From assembly GCF_004362745.1 (NCBI RefSeq), contig NZ_SNXY01000008.1:525634-589633 (forward strand): a DNA stretch of 64,000 nt, in the 5' to 3' direction. Below are positions 22,825 to 33,521 of this stretch, in pieces (positions within the stretch are counted from its first letter, which is position 1; each line of letters opens with the position of its first letter). Below the pieces are notes generated by a model. It searched no databases, was not told the origin of the DNA, and was given only the letters and a program-made list of their open reading frames with translations. The position numbers and the translations under genes were made by a program. Source of the DNA: Oharaeibacter diazotrophicus (GTDB lineage: Bacteria; Pseudomonadota; Alphaproteobacteria; Rhizobiales; Pleomorphomonadaceae).

Positions 22825-23253
22825 TTGGCAGACGCTGCAGACGACGACAGGTTCTCGGCCGAACTGATCCCGCTGCGCCCGCGCGGTTCGGCCTCTCCCG
22901 GGACGGCGCCCCTCCAGAACGCTCCCCACGCCGGACCGCCGGCGCGCGAAAAACCCTTCGTTGCCTTCGACCGCCACGAGCTGTCAGAGATCCTCAAGGT
23001 CTACGGCCGCATGGTCGCCGCCGGGGAATGGCGCGACTACGCCATCGACACGCTCGCCGATCGCGCGGTGTTCTCGATCTTCCGCCGCAGCACCGAGATG
23101 CCGCTCTACCGCGTCGAGAAGAACCCCAAGCTCGCCCGCCGCCAGGGCGCCTACGCCGTGATCTCGCAGACCGGCGTCATCCTGAAGCGCGGCACCGACC
23201 TCTCCCGTGTGATCCGGGTGATCGACAAGAGCGTGTCGCTGGTCGACGCCTGA
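22825..23253 (+). CDS. DUF2794 family protein
   Basis: A 142-residue cytosolic protein of unknown function belonging to an alphaproteobacteria-restricted family. The disordered N-terminus (about 1-44) is followed by the conserved body FDRHELSEILKVYGRMVAAGEWRDYAIDTL and later FSIFRRSTEMPLYRVEKNP. I chose the TTG at 22825 (MADAADDDRF) because GGGAGG lies six bases upstream; the GTG at 22819 would overlap that site. Convergent with the acetyltransferase gene, 26 bases away. Confidence 0.8.
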   Translation: MADAADDDRFSAELIPLRPRGSASPGTAPLQNAPHAGPPAREKPFVAFDRHELSEILKVYGRMVAAGEWRDYAIDTLADRAVFSIFRRSTEMPLYRVEKNPKLARRQGAYAVISQTGVILKRGTDLSRVIRVIDKSVSLVDA

Positions 23254-23279
23254 ACGGTCGGCTGTTCGCGTCGCCCATC

Positions 23280-23810
23280 TCAGCCCACGGGAGGGGTCTC
23301 GTCACCGTCGCCGAGCGGGCGACGCATCAGCATCTGGTCGAGCCAGCGGCCGTGCTTCCAACCGACCGCGGGCGCTACCCCTACCGGCGTGAAGCCCGCC
23401 GCCGTGTGCAGGCCGATCGAGGCGGCGTTGGCGCTGTCGCCGATCACCGCCACCATCTGGCGGAAGCCGCGGGCGGTGCAGGCGTCGATCAGCGCCGCGA
23501 GCAGCCGGCGGCCGACGCCGCGGCAGTGCAGGGCCGGCGCGACGTAGATCGAATTCTCGACCGTGAAGCGGTAGGCGGCGCGCGGCCGGTAGCTGCCGGC
23601 GTAGGCGTAGCCGGCGAGGACGCCGTCCGCCTCGGCGACCAGATAGGGATAGCCGGCGTCCGTCAGCTCCTCGAAGCGGCGCAGCATCTCCGCGTCGTCG
23701 GGCGGATCGAGTTCCCAGGTGGCGGTACCGTGGAGGACGGCGTCGCGGTAGATCGCCGCGATCGCGGGAAGGTCGGACGGGGTGGCGGGACGGATCGTGA
23801 CGTCGGACAT
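23280..23810 (-). CDS. GNAT N-acetyltransferase, phosphinothricin/methionine-sulfoximine type
   Basis: A 176-residue acetyl-CoA-dependent acetyltransferase. The sequence follows the PAT/MddA branch: IRPATPSDLPAIAAIYRDAVLHGTATWE at the start, VAEADGVLAGYAY, the acetyl-CoA pyrophosphate loop RGVGRRLLAALI (about 113-124), and the C-terminal GFTPVGVAPAVGWKHGRWLD. This branch acetylates glutamate analogues and methionine derivatives. The substrate here is unknown. The start MSDVTIRP is preferred; the upstream in-frame sequence is arginine-rich and unconserved. Confidence 0.85.
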   Translation of the reverse strand: MSDVTIRPATPSDLPAIAAIYRDAVLHGTATWELDPPDDAEMLRRFEELTDAGYPYLVAEADGVLAGYAYAGSYRPRAAYRFTVENSIYVAPALHCRGVGRRLLAALIDACTARGFRQMVAVIGDSANAASIGLHTAAGFTPVGVAPAVGWKHGRWLDQMLMRRPLGDGDETPPVG

Positions 23811-23893
23811 GGCGGACCGGTCTGAAGGCTGTCGGAACGGTCTCCTTCGACCACGCCGGCGCCGCGGTGCCAAGTTCTCCGCCGCTGCGACCA

Positions 23894-23928
23894 TTAAAAA
23901 AGGGCGCGGGATGGTCTCCCGCGCCCTC
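23894..23928 (-). terminator. Intrinsic terminator after the Bax-inhibitor-1 gene
   Basis: On the minus strand a GC-rich stem GGGCGCGGGA / TCCCGCGCCC is followed by TTTTTTAATGG. It ends the gene at 23957-24739 and lies upstream of the acetyltransferase gene. Confidence 0.85.
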
Positions 23929-23956
23929 GGCGAACCGTCGTCGGTCCGGATCGTCG

Positions 23957-24739
23957 TCAGTCGCGCTGCTGGCCGAACAGCTGGAGCAGCATGACGAACA
24001 TGTTGATGAAGTCGAGGTAGAGCTGCAGCGCGCCCATGATCGCCTTGCGGCCGGTGGTCGCGTAGTCGTCGCCCTCGAAATACATCTCCTTGATGCGCTG
24101 GGTGTCGTAGGCGGTCAGGCCCGCGAACACCAGCACGCCGATCGCCGACACGGCGAAGCCGAGCGCCGACGACTGCAGGAAGATGTTGACGATCGACGCG
24201 ATCACGATGCCGAACAGGCCCATGATCAGGAACGAGCCGAAGGCCGAGAGATCGCGGCGGGTGGTGTAGCCGTAGAGGCTGAGCGCGCCGAAGCTCGCCG
24301 CCGTAACGAAGAACACCTGCGCCACCGACTGGCCGGTGTAGACCAGGAAGATCGACGACAGCGACAGGCCGACCAGGGCCGAATAGCCCCAGAACAGCGC
24401 CTGGGCCGCGCCGACGCTCATGCGGTGGATGCGGAAGGACAGGAACAGTACCGCGATCAGCGGGGCGAACATGATCACCCAGCGCAGCGGGCTCGTGAAG
24501 ATTGCCGCGCCGAAGCCGGTCAGCAAAATGTTGCCGGCCTGAGCAACCGCGTTCGACGGATCGGTGGTAACCGCCGCACTGAAGGCGCCGATGGCGGCGA
24601 GGCCCGTCACCACGAGGCCGATGGCCATGTAGTTGTAGACCTTGAGCATGTAGGACCGGAGGCCCTGGTCGATGTCAGCGGCCCTGTCGGGCGCCACCGA
24701 GCCGTAGCGCATCTGGGCGTTGCGATCGGGGAATGCCAT
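23957..24739 (-). CDS. Bax inhibitor-1 / YccA family membrane protein
   Basis: A 260-residue protein with seven hydrophobic segments and the family C-terminus AYDTQRIKEMYFEGDD followed by ALQLYLDFINMFVMLLQLFG. BI-1 proteins are pH-sensitive calcium leak channels in studied members; YccA of E. coli modulates FtsH. The short soluble N-terminus (about 1-25) contains YGSVAPDRAADIDQGLRSYM. It is followed by its own terminator. Transcription from the upstream ABC genes is possible across a 220-base gap. Confidence 0.9.
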   Translation of the reverse strand: MAFPDRNAQMRYGSVAPDRAADIDQGLRSYMLKVYNYMAIGLVVTGLAAIGAFSAAVTTDPSNAVAQAGNILLTGFGAAIFTSPLRWVIMFAPLIAVLFLSFRIHRMSVGAAQALFWGYSALVGLSLSSIFLVYTGQSVAQVFFVTAASFGALSLYGYTTRRDLSAFGSFLIMGLFGIVIASIVNIFLQSSALGFAVSAIGVLVFAGLTAYDTQRIKEMYFEGDDYATTGRKAIMGALQLYLDFINMFVMLLQLFGQQRD

Positions 24740-24959
24740 GGACCGTAACCCTTTCTGACCCTCTGGGAAGCGAGCGGCCCGCCGTTCGGGCGGACCTCGT
24801 CCCGGAATATGGGCGACACATTCCCCCCTCACAAGGGCGCGAAATCCGTGAATCCGCGGAGGGCGCAATGAAACTTCCGTCATGTGACGCCGAAGGTCCC
24901 GCCCGGACGCCCGCTACCGCCGCGAGTCTCCGGCGAGAGGCGGCTCGCGAAGCCGCCGC

Positions 24960-27533
24960 TCACAGGTCCCGCAGCACCGGTGCGGCCTTGCGGCCGAGGA
25001 TGCGCCAGGTGCCGACGAGGCCGAAGCCGACCGTCAGCACCAGGGCGGAGCCGGCCGCGAGCGCGGCGACCGAGAGGTCGAGCACCGGCGGGATCTTCAT
25101 GATGCCCTCGAGCACGCCATAGGCGGCCGCGGTGCCGGCGACGATACCGAACAGCGCCGCGGCAAGGCCGAGCAGCATGTACTCGGCGACGAAGGCGGCG
25201 AGCACCCGGGCGCGGGTGGCGCCGAAGGTCTTCAGCAGCACCGCGTCGTAGATTCGCTGGCGGTGGCCGGAGGCGAGGGCGCCGGCGAGCACCAGCACCG
25301 AGGCGACCAGGGCGACGCTCGCCGCCGCCCGGATCGCCAGAACGAGGTCGCCGACGAGGTCGTTGACGGCCGAGAGCACGTCCTTGACGCGGACGACGGT
25401 GGCGGTCGGGTAGGCGGCGACGACGGCCTTCATCAGCCCCGCCTCCTGTTCGCGGCTGCCGCCGCCGGGCAGGGCGGCGGTGGCGAGCACCGAATGCGGC
25501 GCGCCGGCGAAGGTGTTCGGCGAGAACACCATGACGAAGTTGATCGCGAGCGACTCCCACTCGACCCGGCGGGTGTTGGCGATCCGCGCCGTGAGCTCGC
25601 GGCCGAGCACGTTGACGGTGACGTCGTCGCCGACCTTCAGGCCGAAGCGGTCGGCGAGCTCGGCCTCGAACGAGACCAGCGGCGGGCCGGAATAATCCTT
25701 CGCCCACCACGTGCCCTCGGCGAGCGCGCCGCCGCGCGGCGGGGTGTCGGCGTAAGTGACGCCGCGCTCGCCGTCGAGCGCCCAGCGGGAGTCCGGCGGG
25801 GCGTCGATCTTGTCGACCGGCACGCCCTTCAGGGCGGTCAGGCGGCCGCGCAGCATCGGCACCCGCTCCAGCGTGGTGCCCGGCACGGTCTTCTCGACGA
25901 GGGCGGCGAAGCCGTCGGCGTCGGTCGACTGGACGTCGAGGAAGAAGAAGTTCGGCGCCTTCTCCGGGATCGTCGAGGTGAGCTGGGCCCGTAGCGAGCC
26001 GTCGATCAGCGCGAGCGTGACGAGCAGCGCGAGGCCGAGGCCGAGCGACAGGATCACCGACAGGGTCAGGCCGCCGGGGCGGTGGATGTTGCGCAGCGCG
26101 AGGCGCAGGCCCGTCGAGCGCACCGGCGGCGCCCGCCGCGCCGCCGCCATCACCGCGTGGGCGACGCCCGCGAGCAGCACGAAGGTGACCGCGATCGCGG
26201 CCACGAAGACGGTGGCGACAAAGCGGTCGTAGGCGGCGGTGATGGTGAGGGCGGCGAGCGCCACCACCGCCGCCGCGGTGGCGAGGCGGTAGCGCCAGCG
26301 CGGCCAGCGCCGTTCGGGCGCGACGCGGTCGCGGAACAGCGCCGCGACCGGCACGTCGTGGGCGCGGCCGAGCGCCCAGAGCGCGAAGGCGAGGGCGGTG
26401 ACGACGCCGTAGAGCGCGGCGAGCGCCAGTTCCGAGGGGTAGACGCCGATCTCGATCGGCAGGTCGAGCGCCGCGGCGAGGACGTCGCCACCGAAGGTGG
26501 CGAGCAGGAGCCCGGCGGCGAGGCCGATCGCGACACCGATCGCGGTGATCGCCTGGATCTCGATAAGGTAGATTCCGACGACGAAGCCCCCCGGCGCGCC
26601 GAGCGCCTTGAAGGCGGCGATGCTGTCGCGTTTGCGGTCGACGAAGGCCTTGACCGCGTTGGTGACACCGACGCCGCCGACCACCAGGGCGGTGAGGCCG
26701 ACCAGCGTCAGGAATTCGGCGAAGCGTTCGACGTTGCGCTTCAGGCCGGGCGAGGCGTCGTCGCGGCTGGCGATGCGCCAGCCGGCCTCGGGGAACGCGG
26801 CCTCGACGGCGGTGCGCACCGCGGCGACCCGCTCGTCGGTCGGCTCGCCTGCGAGCTTCAGCCGGGTCTGCCACCGAACGAGACTGCCGGGCTGGACGAG
26901 GCCGGTGGCGTCGAGGGCGGCGCGGCTCATCATGACGCGCGGGCCGAAGTCGATGCCGCTGCCGATCTTGTCGGGCTCGGCGGCGACCGTGGCGGTCACC
27001 ACCATGGTCGCCCGGCCGATCGTCACGGCGTCGCCGACGGCGGCGTCGAGGCGGGCGAGCAGCAGGGGATCGACGGCGACGCCGAAGCGGCCGTCGGGAC
27101 GCGGGGCGAGGGCATCGGCGAGCCGGACCGGCTGCTCGAAGGCGACCGTGCCCGACAGCGGATAGGCGTCGTCGACCGCCTTGATCTCGACCAGGGCCGA
27201 GGTCGCGCCGTCGCCGGTGCGCGCCATCGAACGCAGGCTCGCGATCGTGGAGGTCCGGCCCTGGCCGTCCAGGAAGGCAGCCTCCGCGGACGAGGGCATC
27301 CGCTGGCTGAGGGTGAAGGAGAGGTCGCCGCCGAGGATGGTGCCGCCCTCGCGGGCGATGCCTTCGGTGATGCCTCGCGTCACCGAGCCGACGCCGGCGA
27401 TGGCGGCGACGCCGAGGGCGATGCAGGCGACGAAGATGCGGAAGCCGGAAAGGCCGCCGCGCAGTTCGCGCCGGACGAAGCGGAGGGCGGCGGCGAAGGG
27501 CGGCGCGGTCGGCGCGGCGACGAAGGCGCTCAT
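24960..27533 (-). CDS. FtsX-like ABC permease, YbbP type
   Basis: An 857-residue membrane protein with an N-terminal helix, a large periplasmic domain (about 45-260), three central helices, a second periplasmic domain and C-terminal FtsX-like helices, the ten-helix arrangement of YbbP. YbbAP systems are MacB-like mechanotransmitters, not classical importers. It starts 12 bases after its ATPase. The downstream sequence to 24740 shows no strong terminator. Substrate unknown; the next divergent gene encodes a TesA-like esterase, and ybbA-ybbP-tesA neighbours are found in many proteobacteria. Confidence 0.9.
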   Translation of the reverse strand: MSAFVAAPTAPPFAAALRFVRRELRGGLSGFRIFVACIALGVAAIAGVGSVTRGITEGIAREGGTILGGDLSFTLSQRMPSSAEAAFLDGQGRTSTIASLRSMARTGDGATSALVEIKAVDDAYPLSGTVAFEQPVRLADALAPRPDGRFGVAVDPLLLARLDAAVGDAVTIGRATMVVTATVAAEPDKIGSGIDFGPRVMMSRAALDATGLVQPGSLVRWQTRLKLAGEPTDERVAAVRTAVEAAFPEAGWRIASRDDASPGLKRNVERFAEFLTLVGLTALVVGGVGVTNAVKAFVDRKRDSIAAFKALGAPGGFVVGIYLIEIQAITAIGVAIGLAAGLLLATFGGDVLAAALDLPIEIGVYPSELALAALYGVVTALAFALWALGRAHDVPVAALFRDRVAPERRWPRWRYRLATAAAVVALAALTITAAYDRFVATVFVAAIAVTFVLLAGVAHAVMAAARRAPPVRSTGLRLALRNIHRPGGLTLSVILSLGLGLALLVTLALIDGSLRAQLTSTIPEKAPNFFFLDVQSTDADGFAALVEKTVPGTTLERVPMLRGRLTALKGVPVDKIDAPPDSRWALDGERGVTYADTPPRGGALAEGTWWAKDYSGPPLVSFEAELADRFGLKVGDDVTVNVLGRELTARIANTRRVEWESLAINFVMVFSPNTFAGAPHSVLATAALPGGGSREQEAGLMKAVVAAYPTATVVRVKDVLSAVNDLVGDLVLAIRAAASVALVASVLVLAGALASGHRQRIYDAVLLKTFGATRARVLAAFVAEYMLLGLAAALFGIVAGTAAAYGVLEGIMKIPPVLDLSVAALAAGSALVLTVGFGLVGTWRILGRKAAPVLRDL

Positions 27534-27545
27534 CTCGGCTCCGGG

Positions 27546-28253
27546 TCAGACGGTCGCGACGGCGCGCGGGGCGAGGCGGACGTCCTCGACGATCTCGCCG
27601 GAGCGCATCGCGATGCGGCGGTCGCAGCGGTCGGCGAGGGCGCGGTCGTGGGTGACGATCACCAGCGTGGCGCCGCGGCGGGCCTTGGCGGCGAACATCA
27701 GCCGGACGATTTCCTCGCCGGTCTCGGCGTCGAGGTTGCCGGTGGGCTCGTCGGCGATCAGCACGGCGGGTTCGGGGGCGAGGGCGCGGGCGATGGCGAC
27801 GCGCTGCTGCTCGCCGCCGGACATCTCGGCGGGATGGTGGTGCAGCCGGTGGCCGAGGCCGACGGCGGCGAGCTCGGCCTCGGCGCGGGCGAAGGCGTCG
27901 CGGCGGCCGGCGAGTTCGAGCGGCACGGCGACGTTCTCGAGCGCCGTCATGGTCGGCATCAGGTGGAAGGACTGGAACACGATGCCGATCCGGCGGCCGC
28001 GGAAGCGGGCGAGGGCGTCCTCGTCCATGCGGTCGAGCCGCTCGCCGGCGATCTCGACGCCGCCGCGGTCGGCGCGTTCGAGGCCGGCCATCACCATCAG
28101 CAGTGTCGACTTTCCGGAGCCGGACGGACCGACGATGCCGACGCTCTCTCCGGGGGCGACGGAGAGGCCGAGACCCTTCAGGATGTGGACGCGGGCGGCA
28201 CCGCTGCCCAGACTGAGGTCGACGTCGGACAGGAGGATCTGCGGTCTTTCCAA
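27546..28253 (-). CDS. ABC transporter ATPase, YbbA type
   Basis: A 235-residue LolD/MacB-class ATPase with Walker A GPSGSGKST (42-50), signature MSGGEQQRVAIARAL, Walker B VLIADEPTGNLD and the H-loop VIVTHD. It pairs with the permease 12 bases downstream. The gene is divergent from the TesA-like esterase across about 60 bases, so their promoters must overlap. Confidence 0.93.
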   Translation of the reverse strand: MERPQILLSDVDLSLGSGAARVHILKGLGLSVAPGESVGIVGPSGSGKSTLLMVMAGLERADRGGVEIAGERLDRMDEDALARFRGRRIGIVFQSFHLMPTMTALENVAVPLELAGRRDAFARAEAELAAVGLGHRLHHHPAEMSGGEQQRVAIARALAPEPAVLIADEPTGNLDAETGEEIVRLMFAAKARRGATLVIVTHDRALADRCDRRIAMRSGEIVEDVRLAPRAVATV

Positions 28254-28316
28254 GATCGGGTCCTATATCGGGTGCGGCGGCGTCGGTGCCGGTCAACGGA
28301 TATGGGTAGACGAGAA

Positions 28317-28967
28317 ATGGCTTCCAGGTTCGGTCACGATGCGGTGAGCGCGGTTTTCGCGATGGTGCTGGCCATCATGGCCGCGCTGCCCGCCGCCGCG
28401 GCGCCGATGACGATCCTCGCGCTCGGCGACAGCCTGACCGCCGGCTACGGCCTGCCGGCCGCCGAAGCCTTCCCGACCCGCCTCGAGGCGGCGCTGAAGG
28501 CGAAGGGCCGCGACGTCCGCATCGTCAACGGCGGGGTCTCCGGCGACACCGCCAGCGGCGGGCTGGCGCGGCTCGACTGGTCGCTGACGCCCGACGTCGA
28601 GGGCGTGATCCTCGAACTCGGCGCCAACGACATGCTGCGCGGCGTCGATCCGGCCGAGACGCGCAAGGCGCTCGACGCCATCCTCGGCAAGCTGTCGGCG
28701 CGCGGGCTGCCGGTGCTGGTCGCCGGGATGCGGGCGGCACCCAACCTCGGGCCGGCCTTCCGTGACGCCTACGATCCGATCTACCCGGATCTCGCGGCAA
28801 AGCACGGCGCGCTCCTCTACCCGTTCTTCCTCGACGGCGTCGCCGCCGACGCCGCCCTCAACCAGGCCGACGGCATCCACCCGAACGTCAGCGGCGTAGA
28901 CGTCGTGGTCGAGCGGATCCTGCCGGCGGTGGAATCGTTGATCGATCGGATCGAAAACTCTCGTTAG
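28317..28967 (+). CDS. tesA: GDSL-family arylesterase/thioesterase I, TesA-like
   Basis: Periplasmic SGNH hydrolase of the TesA family (multifunctional esterase, thioesterase and lysophospholipase). The 216-residue protein has a signal peptide (about 1-29), block I GDSLTAGYGLP (37-47, nucleophile Ser39), block II GGVSGDTASGG, block III GANDMLRG and block V DGIHPN with catalytic Asp and His. An in-frame ATG five codons upstream is an alternative start. Divergent from the ybbAP genes, a conserved neighbourhood. Confidence 0.9.
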   Translation: MASRFGHDAVSAVFAMVLAIMAALPAAAAPMTILALGDSLTAGYGLPAAEAFPTRLEAALKAKGRDVRIVNGGVSGDTASGGLARLDWSLTPDVEGVILELGANDMLRGVDPAETRKALDAILGKLSARGLPVLVAGMRAAPNLGPAFRDAYDPIYPDLAAKHGALLYPFFLDGVAADAALNQADGIHPNVSGVDVVVERILPAVESLIDRIENSR

Positions 28968-29024
28968 ACACCGGCACCCGCGCTCGCCAGGATCCGGCCG
29001 CGCGACACGCCGGAGACGATCCCG

Positions 29025-29561
29025 ATGAGCTTCCTCGACCACGTCCGCCTGATGGCGAGCTACAACACCTGGATGAACGGCCGGATCCTCGACGCCGTCG
29101 CGCGGCTCGATCCGGACGCGCGCTGGGCCGACTGCGGCGCCTTCTTCGGCTCGGCGATGGGCACGCTGAACCACCTCGTGGTCGCCGACCTGATCTGGCT
29201 GCGCCGCATCGCCGGCCATCCGGCAGGGGCGCCGCTCGCCGGTGCCCTCGACGGCCTGCCGGTTCCGACGGCCCTCGCCGACGTCCTCTTCCGCGACCTC
29301 GCCGACCTCCGCGCCGCCCGCACGCGGATCGACGCGGCGATCGAGTCCTTCGCGGCGGCGCTGACCGAGGCGGACCTCGACGTCCCCCTTGCCTATCGCC
29401 GCGTCAGCGGCGAAGGTCACGTCAAGGCCCTCGGGCCCGTCCTGAGCCACGTCTTCAACCACCAGACCCACCACCGCGGACAGATCACGACCCTGCTCAC
29501 CCAGGCCGGGATCGATCCGGGCGCGACGGACGTGATCCTGCTCGTGCCCGACGCCGACTGA
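29025..29561 (+). CDS. DinB family protein
   Basis: A 178-residue four-helix-bundle protein of the DinB/YfiT superfamily, whose members often bind a divalent metal and act as thiol-dependent transferases. The likely metal triad is His50 in GTLNHLVVADLIWLRR and two histidines in FNHQTHHRGQ near 142-147. The specific reaction is unknown; the name reflects DNA-damage induction in Bacillus and does not imply DNA repair. Confidence 0.85.
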   Translation: MSFLDHVRLMASYNTWMNGRILDAVARLDPDARWADCGAFFGSAMGTLNHLVVADLIWLRRIAGHPAGAPLAGALDGLPVPTALADVLFRDLADLRAARTRIDAAIESFAAALTEADLDVPLAYRRVSGEGHVKALGPVLSHVFNHQTHHRGQITTLLTQAGIDPGATDVILLVPDAD

Positions 29562-29593
29562 TCGGCCTGCCGCGCTCCGGAGCCTCCCCCGAC

Positions 29594-30646
29594 ATGCAGA
29601 AGCGGCGTCTCGGCCGATCCGGCCCGATGGTCTCGTCCATCACGCTCGGTACCATGACCTTCGGCGAACAGAACACGGAAGCCGAGGGCCACGCCCAGAT
29701 GGACCGGGCGTTCGACGCCGGCGTCGACATCCTCGACGCCGCCGAGCTCTACCCGATCCCGCCGAAGCCGCAGACCACCGGGCGCACCGAGGAGATCGTC
29801 GGCAGCTGGATGAAGGCCCGCGGCAACCGCGACCGCGTCACCGTCGCCACCAAAGTGGTCGGGCGCACGGTGATGGACTGGTTCCGCGACGACGGCTCGC
29901 CCGGCCGGCTGATCCGCAGCCAGATCGTCGAGGCGGTCGAGAAGTCGCTGCGCCGGCTGCAAACCGACGTGATCGACCTCTACCAGGTGCACTGGCCCGA
30001 CCGCGAGGTGCCGGGTTTCGGCTCCAACCCGACGCGCTGGGCCCGGGTCGAGCCGGCCTCGGACGAGACCGCGATCGAGGAGAGCGCCGCCGTGTTCGCC
30101 GACCTCGTGCGCGAGGGCAAGATCCGCTGGCTTGGTCTCTCCAACGAGAGCGCCTGGGGCACGATGCGCTGGATCGCCGCCGCCGAGAAGGGGATCGGGC
30201 CGCGCCCGATCGCGATCCAGAACGCCTACAGCCTCCTGAACCGCACCTACGAGGTGGCGCTGGCCGAGGTCGGCGAGCGCGAGGGCGTCGGCCTGCTCGC
30301 CTATTCGCCGCTCGCCCAGGGCTATCTCACCGGCAAATACGCCGGCGGCGCCCTGCCGGAAGGCAGCCGCAAGCGCCTGTTCGACCGGCTACAGCGCTAC
30401 GAGAAGCCGGGCACCGCGGCGGCGGTCGACGCCTATGTCGGGCTCGCCCGCGACTTCGGGGTCGACCCGGCGACCTTTGCTGTCGCCTTCACGCTGAACC
30501 AGTCCTGCTGCACCTCCTCGATCATCGGGGCGACGACCCCGGCGCAGCTCGAGACCTGCCTCGCCGCGGCGCGGCTGGAATGGACGGCGGCGATGCAGCA
30601 GGCGGTCGACGCCGTGCACCAGCGGGTCGGCAACCCGGCGCCCTGA
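29594..30646 (+). CDS. Aldo/keto reductase, Tas-like
   Basis: A 350-residue NADPH-dependent oxidoreductase with the (beta/alpha)8 fold. The catalytic set is visible: Asp48 and Tyr53 (ILDAAELY), a lysine in VATKVVGR (about 86) and a histidine in LYQVHWPD (about 133). The GRTEEIVGSWMK segment and the NAYSLLNRTYE region are typical of the E. coli Tas subgroup. Substrate unknown. Same strand as dinB, 32 bases away, possibly one transcript. Confidence 0.9.
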   Translation: MQKRRLGRSGPMVSSITLGTMTFGEQNTEAEGHAQMDRAFDAGVDILDAAELYPIPPKPQTTGRTEEIVGSWMKARGNRDRVTVATKVVGRTVMDWFRDDGSPGRLIRSQIVEAVEKSLRRLQTDVIDLYQVHWPDREVPGFGSNPTRWARVEPASDETAIEESAAVFADLVREGKIRWLGLSNESAWGTMRWIAAAEKGIGPRPIAIQNAYSLLNRTYEVALAEVGEREGVGLLAYSPLAQGYLTGKYAGGALPEGSRKRLFDRLQRYEKPGTAAAVDAYVGLARDFGVDPATFAVAFTLNQSCCTSSIIGATTPAQLETCLAAARLEWTAAMQQAVDAVHQRVGNPAP

Positions 30647-30763
30647 CACCGCGCCGGACCGCCCGTCGCCGCCGAGAGGAGCGGTGGACATCGGCGGTGC
30701 CGGCGGCTACTCGGAGCGGCGCCGCCGCTCCGGGCGGTCCCGCCCGCCGGACCTTCCCCGCTC

Positions 30764-31660
30764 ATGAAATCGCGTCTCGACGCCGCAACGCTCGCCCTCC
30801 TCGTCGTCTGCTGCGCGTCGTGGGGCCTCAACCAGACCGCCGTGAAGGTGACGCTCGCCGGGGTCGGTCCGGCGAGCCAGCTGGCGATCCGATCGGCGGT
30901 GGCGACGCTGCTGGTGCTGGCGTGGTGTCGCCTGCGCGGCATCCGGCTGTTCGAGCGCGACGGTACGCTCCGGCCGGGACTCCTGGTCGGCGCCGCCTTC
31001 GGCATCGAATTCGTGCTGCTGTTCGCCGGCCTGCAGTTCACCACCGCGTCGCGCTCGGCGATCCTGCTCTACCTCGGCCCGTTCCACGTCGCGGTCGGCG
31101 CACATCTCTGGCTCGGCGAACGGCTCGACGGCGGCCGGATCGCCGGCCTCGCGGTCGCCTTCGCCGGGGTGGTGCTGGTGTTCTCGACCGGCGGCGCGAC
31201 CGCGGGACCCGACCACCTGCTCGGCGACGCCTTCAGCGTGCTCGCCTCGATCGCCTGGGCCGCCTGCACGCTGACGATCAAGCGCACCGCCCTCGCCGCG
31301 GCACCCGCGGAGAAGACGCTGCTCTACCAGCTCGCGGTCTCCGCCGTGATCGGCCTCGCGGTGGCGCTCGTCCTCGGCGAACCGGCGCCGACGCTGCCGA
31401 CGCCGGTGGTCGGCTGGTCGCTGGTCTACCAGGGCGTCTGGATCAGCGCGGTCACCTACGTGATCTGGTTCCAGCTGGTGCGCACCCACCCGGCCGGCCT
31501 GCTCTCGGCCGCCACTTTCATGACGCCGGTGTTCGGCGTCGTCGGCGCGGTGCTGCTCCTCGGCGAGCCGGCGTCATGGCGGCTCGCCGGGGCGGTGGCG
31601 CTTGTCGCCGTCGGCATCCACCTCGTCAACCGGCCGCGCCGGATCGTCCCGGCGGCGTGA
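30764..31660 (+). CDS. EamA/DMT-superfamily permease
   Basis: A 298-residue inner-membrane protein with ten hydrophobic segments in two EamA repeats (about 8-135 and 150-290). The opening ASWGLNQTAVKVTLAGVGPASQ and the half-repeat end LWLGERLDGGRIAGLAVAFAGVVLV are typical of drug/metabolite exporters. Substrate cannot be predicted. Convergent with recQ, 16 bases away. Confidence 0.88.
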   Translation: MKSRLDAATLALLVVCCASWGLNQTAVKVTLAGVGPASQLAIRSAVATLLVLAWCRLRGIRLFERDGTLRPGLLVGAAFGIEFVLLFAGLQFTTASRSAILLYLGPFHVAVGAHLWLGERLDGGRIAGLAVAFAGVVLVFSTGGATAGPDHLLGDAFSVLASIAWAACTLTIKRTALAAAPAEKTLLYQLAVSAVIGLAVALVLGEPAPTLPTPVVGWSLVYQGVWISAVTYVIWFQLVRTHPAGLLSAATFMTPVFGVVGAVLLLGEPASWRLAGAVALVAVGIHLVNRPRRIVPAA

Positions 31661-31676
31661 CGGCGCGCGCGCGGCT

Positions 31677-33517
<1,841 letters not shown>

Positions 33518-33521
<4 letters not shown>

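Noticed and set aside
25707..25714. CACGTG core in the ABC permease gene
   Set aside because: Flanks do not match the parS arms; CACGTG alone is common in GC-rich coding DNA.
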